This document shows positions 61,009 through 64,000 of a DNA stretch of 64,000 bases, in pieces. Numbering within the stretch: the first letter of the stretch is position 1; every line of letters starts with the position of its first letter. Made by a program: the position numbers and the translations under genes. Source of the stretch: JACTUA01 sp964551875. GTDB lineage: Archaea; Halobacteriota; Methanomicrobia; Methanomicrobiales; JACTUA01. The stretch covers positions 10,386-74,385 of the forward strand of contig CAZKEV010000005.1 of the NCBI GenBank assembly GCA_964551875.1, in the 5' to 3' direction. Under the pieces are notes generated by a model. It did not search any database, was not told where the DNA came from, and saw nothing but the letters and a program-made list of their open reading frames with translations.

Positions 61009-64000
61009 ATGGACTCCCCCCAACCTCCCGAGGAACACCCGGTAAGCAGGATCTATCTTCCGGTATACTTCATTATTACATCCTCGGTCATCCCGATCAT
61101 CATCTCCATCTACTGCCTCTCGAGGGGGTTCTTTGATGTCTTTCCCCACCTCTTCTACATCCCCATCATCCTCGTAGCCTACGCGTATCCCCGGAAAGGG
61201 GTCTTCGGCTCGGTGATCCTGGGGGGCATCTACCTTTCCCTTGTCTACATCTTCGCCTACCCGAGTATCGACGCCCTGAGCGGGGCCACGACGCGGTTCT
61301 TCTTCCTCGTTGCCATCGGTGCGGTAATCACCCTCCTTGTCCGGGGGATGCGGGACAGGGAGGAGAAGTACCACGGGATCTTCGATCACTCCCAGGACGG
61401 GGTCTTCCTCCTCTCGAAGGATCTTGGGACCATCCTCGATGCAAATCCGATGGCGGCTGCGCTCCTCTCCTGTACCCCCGATCAACTCCCCGGCATGGAC
61501 TTTCCGGCTCTCTGGCAGGATGCCGGAACAATGGCTGCCTTCCGGAAGATGATTCAGGAGGGGCGGAGTGTGGCGGGGCTGGAGGGCCAGATCGGCTGCC
61601 GGGACGGGAGGGTGAAGGACGTGCTCATCTCGGCCGGCGTGCTCCCCGACGGGAAGATCGCCTGTTCCATTGCGGACATCACGGACCGGATCGAGGCCGC
61701 GAAGGCCGTCGAGAGGGAGCGGCAGGAGCTCCTGGATATCATCGAGTTCCTCCCTGATGCCACCTTTGTCATCGACCGGGAGAAGAAGGTCATCGCCTGG
61801 AACCGGGCCATCGAGACGATGACCGGCGTCCCCAAGGGGGAGATCCTCGGGATGGGCGAATATGCCTATGCCCTTCCCTTCTACAGCGAGCGGAAACCCA
61901 TCCTCATCGACTTGATCTTCGAGGCGAACCCGGAGATCGAGGCCCGCTACGACTGGACCCGGAGGGAGGGCTCCATCGTCTACGGAGAGGTATTCATTCC
62001 CAGGTTCAGGAACGGCATGGGTGCCCACCTCTGGGTGAAGGCATCACCCCTCCTGGACCGGGACGGAAACATCGCCGGGGCAATCGAGACGGTCAGGGAC
62101 ATCACCGAACGCAGGATGTCCGAGGAGGTCCTCCGCGAATCGGAGATGAATTACCGGACTGTCTTCAATGCGGCGAGCGATGGCATCCTGATTTATGATC
62201 TCGAGGACCGGTGCTTCACCGAGGGGAACAGGAAAGCCTCGGAGATGTTCGGGTATACCCCCGAGGAACTGGCCGGGATGAGCTTTGAGGACCTGACGTC
62301 GGGAGATCCCCCCTTCACCAGGATGGATGCCCTCAAGAAATTTGCACGGGTGAGAGAGTCCCTGATGCTGGGGAACCCCCTGCTCATCGAGTGGATGGCC
62401 CGGGATAAACCGGGAAGGGCCTTCTGGGTGGAGATGAACGTAAAGAAGGCAACCATCTGGGGCGAGACCCGGATCCTTGCCGTCGTCAGGGATATCACCA
62501 CACGAAAAGCGGCGGAGGATGCGCTCAGGGCCTCTGAGGCCAATTACCGGGCGATCTTCTCAGCGGTGAACGAGGGGATCTTCATCATCGACCCCTCGAA
62601 CGGCCGGATCCTTGACGCGAACGAGAAGGCAAGCGAGATGTACGGCCGGCCGGTCGGGGAACTCCGCGGGCTTGATGCGGATACCCTGAGCGACTCCGAG
62701 CATGGCTATATCCTGGGCGGGGGGAGGGAGGTGTTCCTGAAGACGGCCCGGGGTAAGCCGCAGTCCTTTGAATGGAGAGCGAGGGACCGGGAGGGCAGGC
62801 TCTTCTGGGTGGAGGGGAACCTGAAGCAGGCGAATATCGGGGGAGAGGACCGGCTCCTTGCCGTGGTCAGGGATATCACCGTCCGGAAGCAGACAGAGGA
62901 TATGGGGCGGATCCAGCACAAACTCGCGGAACGCCTCGGCCAGGTCAGCCACATGGACGAGGCCTTCCAGCTCGCCACCGATGCCCTGGTCCGGGTCGAG
63001 GGGATAGATGCCACCTTCGCCTGCACGCTTTCCGAGGAGACCCATGGCTTCCACCCGACCAACCTCCGCGGCTTCTCTCTCTCGAAACCCCCCCAGCTCA
63101 CCTGCACCATGCCCGCCGACCTCGAACATGAACTCTCCGGCGGGAAGGCGGCCTTTCTCCATGCCGGGACGGCAGACCCGCAGATCGCGGGGGTCTTCTC
63201 GCCCGAGGGCATCCGGGCCATGGCCCTCCTCCCCATCCTTGCCGAGGGGAGGATCATCGCCGTGCTCGTAGGATGCTCCCGGTCCCTCGACGAGTTTCCC
63301 GATCTCACGAAGAACGGCCTCGAGACCATCGGCCACCAGGTCGGCGTAAATATCGCGAGGATCCGGAGCCGGGAGGCCCTCGAGAGGAGCGAGGCCCTCT
63401 ACCGTGCGGTGGTCGAGGTCCAGACAGAGATGATCAGCCGCTTCCTCCCTGACGGCACCCATATCTTTGCGAACGAGGCATACCTCCGGTTCTTCGGTAA
63501 AAGCCGGGGCGACCTCATCGGGAAGAGGTTCGTCCCTCCCATCCCGGATCCGGATATCGCCATGGTGAAGCAGCACTTCTCCTCGCTCTCCAGGGGGAAC
63601 CCGGTCGGGACCATCGAGCACCGGGTGATCCTTCCCAACAGAGAGATCCGGTGGATGCAGTGGACCGATCGCGCCATCTTCGACGGAGACGGGTCGCTCG
63701 CCGAGTTCCAGTCGGTGGGGAAGGACATCACCGCCACGAAGATGATGGAGGAGGTCGAGGCAAAGGCCTTCCTCCAGATCGAGAAGAACATCGAGCAGCT
63801 CGCAATCCTTGGTGACCATATCAGGAACCCCCTCGCGGTGATCGTGGGAATCGCGGACCTCGACGGGGGGCCCACCTCCGAGAGCATCATCCAGCAGGCC
63901 CGGATCATCGACCAGATCATCACCCAGCTCGACCGCGGGTGGATTGAGTCAGAGAAGATCCGCGAGTTCCTGAAGAAGAACGATCACAACGGGTACTTCC
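61009..64000 (+). CDS. Membrane multi-PAS/GAF sensor histidine kinase (3' end outside window)
   Basis: At least 997 codons, open through the right edge. Start ATG 61009 (MDSPQPPEEHPVSRIYLPVYF). Four membrane helices (about 15-110), then PAS domains (about 115-230, 240-365, 375-490 and 500-625; KYHGIFDHSQDGVFLL, RESEMNYRTVFNAASDGILIY and ANYRAIFSAVNEGIFII are PAS starts), a GAF-like domain (about 630-775), a further PAS (785-905) and the H-box GDHIRNPLAV with phospho-acceptor His937. The ATPase domain is beyond the window. Such kinases are numerous in Methanomicrobiales. Ligand unknown. Confidence 0.9.
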   Translation, partial: MDSPQPPEEHPVSRIYLPVYFIITSSVIPIIISIYCLSRGFFDVFPHLFYIPIILVAYAYPRKGVFGSVILGGIYLSLVYIFAYPSIDALSGATTRFFFLVAIGAVITLLVRGMRDREEKYHGIFDHSQDGVFLLSKDLGTILDANPMAAALLSCTPDQLPGMDFPALWQDAGTMAAFRKMIQEGRSVAGLEGQIGCRDGRVKDVLISAGVLPDGKIACSIADITDRIEAAKAVERERQELLDIIEFLPDATFVIDREKKVIAWNRAIETMTGVPKGEILGMGEYAYALPFYSERKPILIDLIFEANPEIEARYDWTRREGSIVYGEVFIPRFRNGMGAHLWVKASPLLDRDGNIAGAIETVRDITERRMSEEVLRESEMNYRTVFNAASDGILIYDLEDRCFTEGNRKASEMFGYTPEELAGMSFEDLTSGDPPFTRMDALKKFARVRESLMLGNPLLIEWMARDKPGRAFWVEMNVKKATIWGETRILAVVRDITTRKAAEDALRASEANYRAIFSAVNEGIFIIDPSNGRILDANEKASEMYGRPVGELRGLDADTLSDSEHGYILGGGREVFLKTARGKPQSFEWRARDREGRLFWVEGNLKQANIGGEDRLLAVVRDITVRKQTEDMGRIQHKLAERLGQVSHMDEAFQLATDALVRVEGIDATFACTLSEETHGFHPTNLRGFSLSKPPQLTCTMPADLEHELSGGKAAFLHAGTADPQIAGVFSPEGIRAMALLPILAEGRIIAVLVGCSRSLDEFPDLTKNGLETIGHQVGVNIARIRSREALERSEALYRAVVEVQTEMISRFLPDGTHIFANEAYLRFFGKSRGDLIGKRFVPPIPDPDIAMVKQHFSSLSRGNPVGTIEHRVILPNREIRWMQWTDRAIFDGDGSLAEFQSVGKDITATKMMEEVEAKAFLQIEKNIEQLAILGDHIRNPLAVIVGIADLDGGPTSESIIQQARIIDQIITQLDRGWIESEKIREFLKKNDHNGYF

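Overview
The window is a GC-rich euryarchaeal genome fragment, most likely a methanogen of the Methanomicrobiales or a close relative. Archaeal markers are abundant: sn-glycerol-1-phosphate dehydrogenase, the small primase subunit with a GINS subunit, L44e, S27e, aIF2-alpha, Nop10, pyruvoyl-dependent arginine decarboxylase, archaeal-type prolyl-tRNA synthetase, Elp3, EndoQ, and the UPF0179, UPF0058, DUF63 and PAC2 families. No methanogenesis gene lies inside the window, so the order-level placement is inference. A run of 100 N (9046-9145) marks a scaffold gap inside a tandem repeat.

Layout. 1-9458: a giant protein made of about 85 TPR units, cut by the left edge, followed by an 80-bp tandem array derived from its own 3' end. 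9445-13813: riboflavin/F420 pathway reductase (arfC), a membrane glycosyltransferase-like protein, a lipoprotein and a glutamate synthase-like FMN protein. 13814-14968: a gene-poor stretch. 14969-17481: two-subunit 2-oxoacid:ferredoxin oxidoreductase. 17581-20310: metal and oxidative stress genes (ferritin, MntP, Dps-like, ZIP), then aquaporin and a PHP protein. 22159-27288: a defence or mobile island (DUF3800, a type IIG-like restriction-modification enzyme, a detached copy of its C-terminal module, PIN and MqsA-type toxin-antitoxin pieces). 27385-32453: a rubredoxin/TPP-enzyme fusion, malic enzyme, a CysRS-like protein without a complete zinc site, and a zinc-ribbon protein. 32454-36952: proS-SpoIIM-DUF63, egsA and UPF0179, followed by a second 3'-end-derived tandem repeat (79 bp) and an inverted-repeat element. 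38336-45254: a tightly packed information-processing operon (UPF0058-elp3-priS-gins51-rpl44e-rps27e-aif2a-nop10-pac2-endoQ). 45915-47671: an amino-acid permease convergent with arginine decarboxylase. 47942-56168: an acetyl-CoA synthase operon of bacterial architecture (acsB-acsD-acsC-acsV, a MesD-like methionine synthase, cooC) with no CO dehydrogenase subunit. 56176-60712: an operon on the minus strand made of TerY-like vWA protein, PP2C phosphatase, protein kinase and a beta-helix protein. 61009-64000: a multi-PAS histidine kinase cut by the right edge.

The most unusual points are these. (1) Two unrelated genes are followed by about 80-bp tandem copies of their own 3' ends, and the copies form tiny ORFs; at the TPR locus each ORF starts in the stop codon of the one before (GTGA), so the period is exactly 28 codons minus 4 bases. 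(2) A TerY-phosphorylation triad is coupled to a beta-helix protein. (3) A bacterial-type ACS operon lacks CODH but carries a candidate methionine synthase. (4) A restriction-modification gene has an AT-rich specificity segment and a second, detached copy of its C-terminal module, next to a frameshifted PIN gene.
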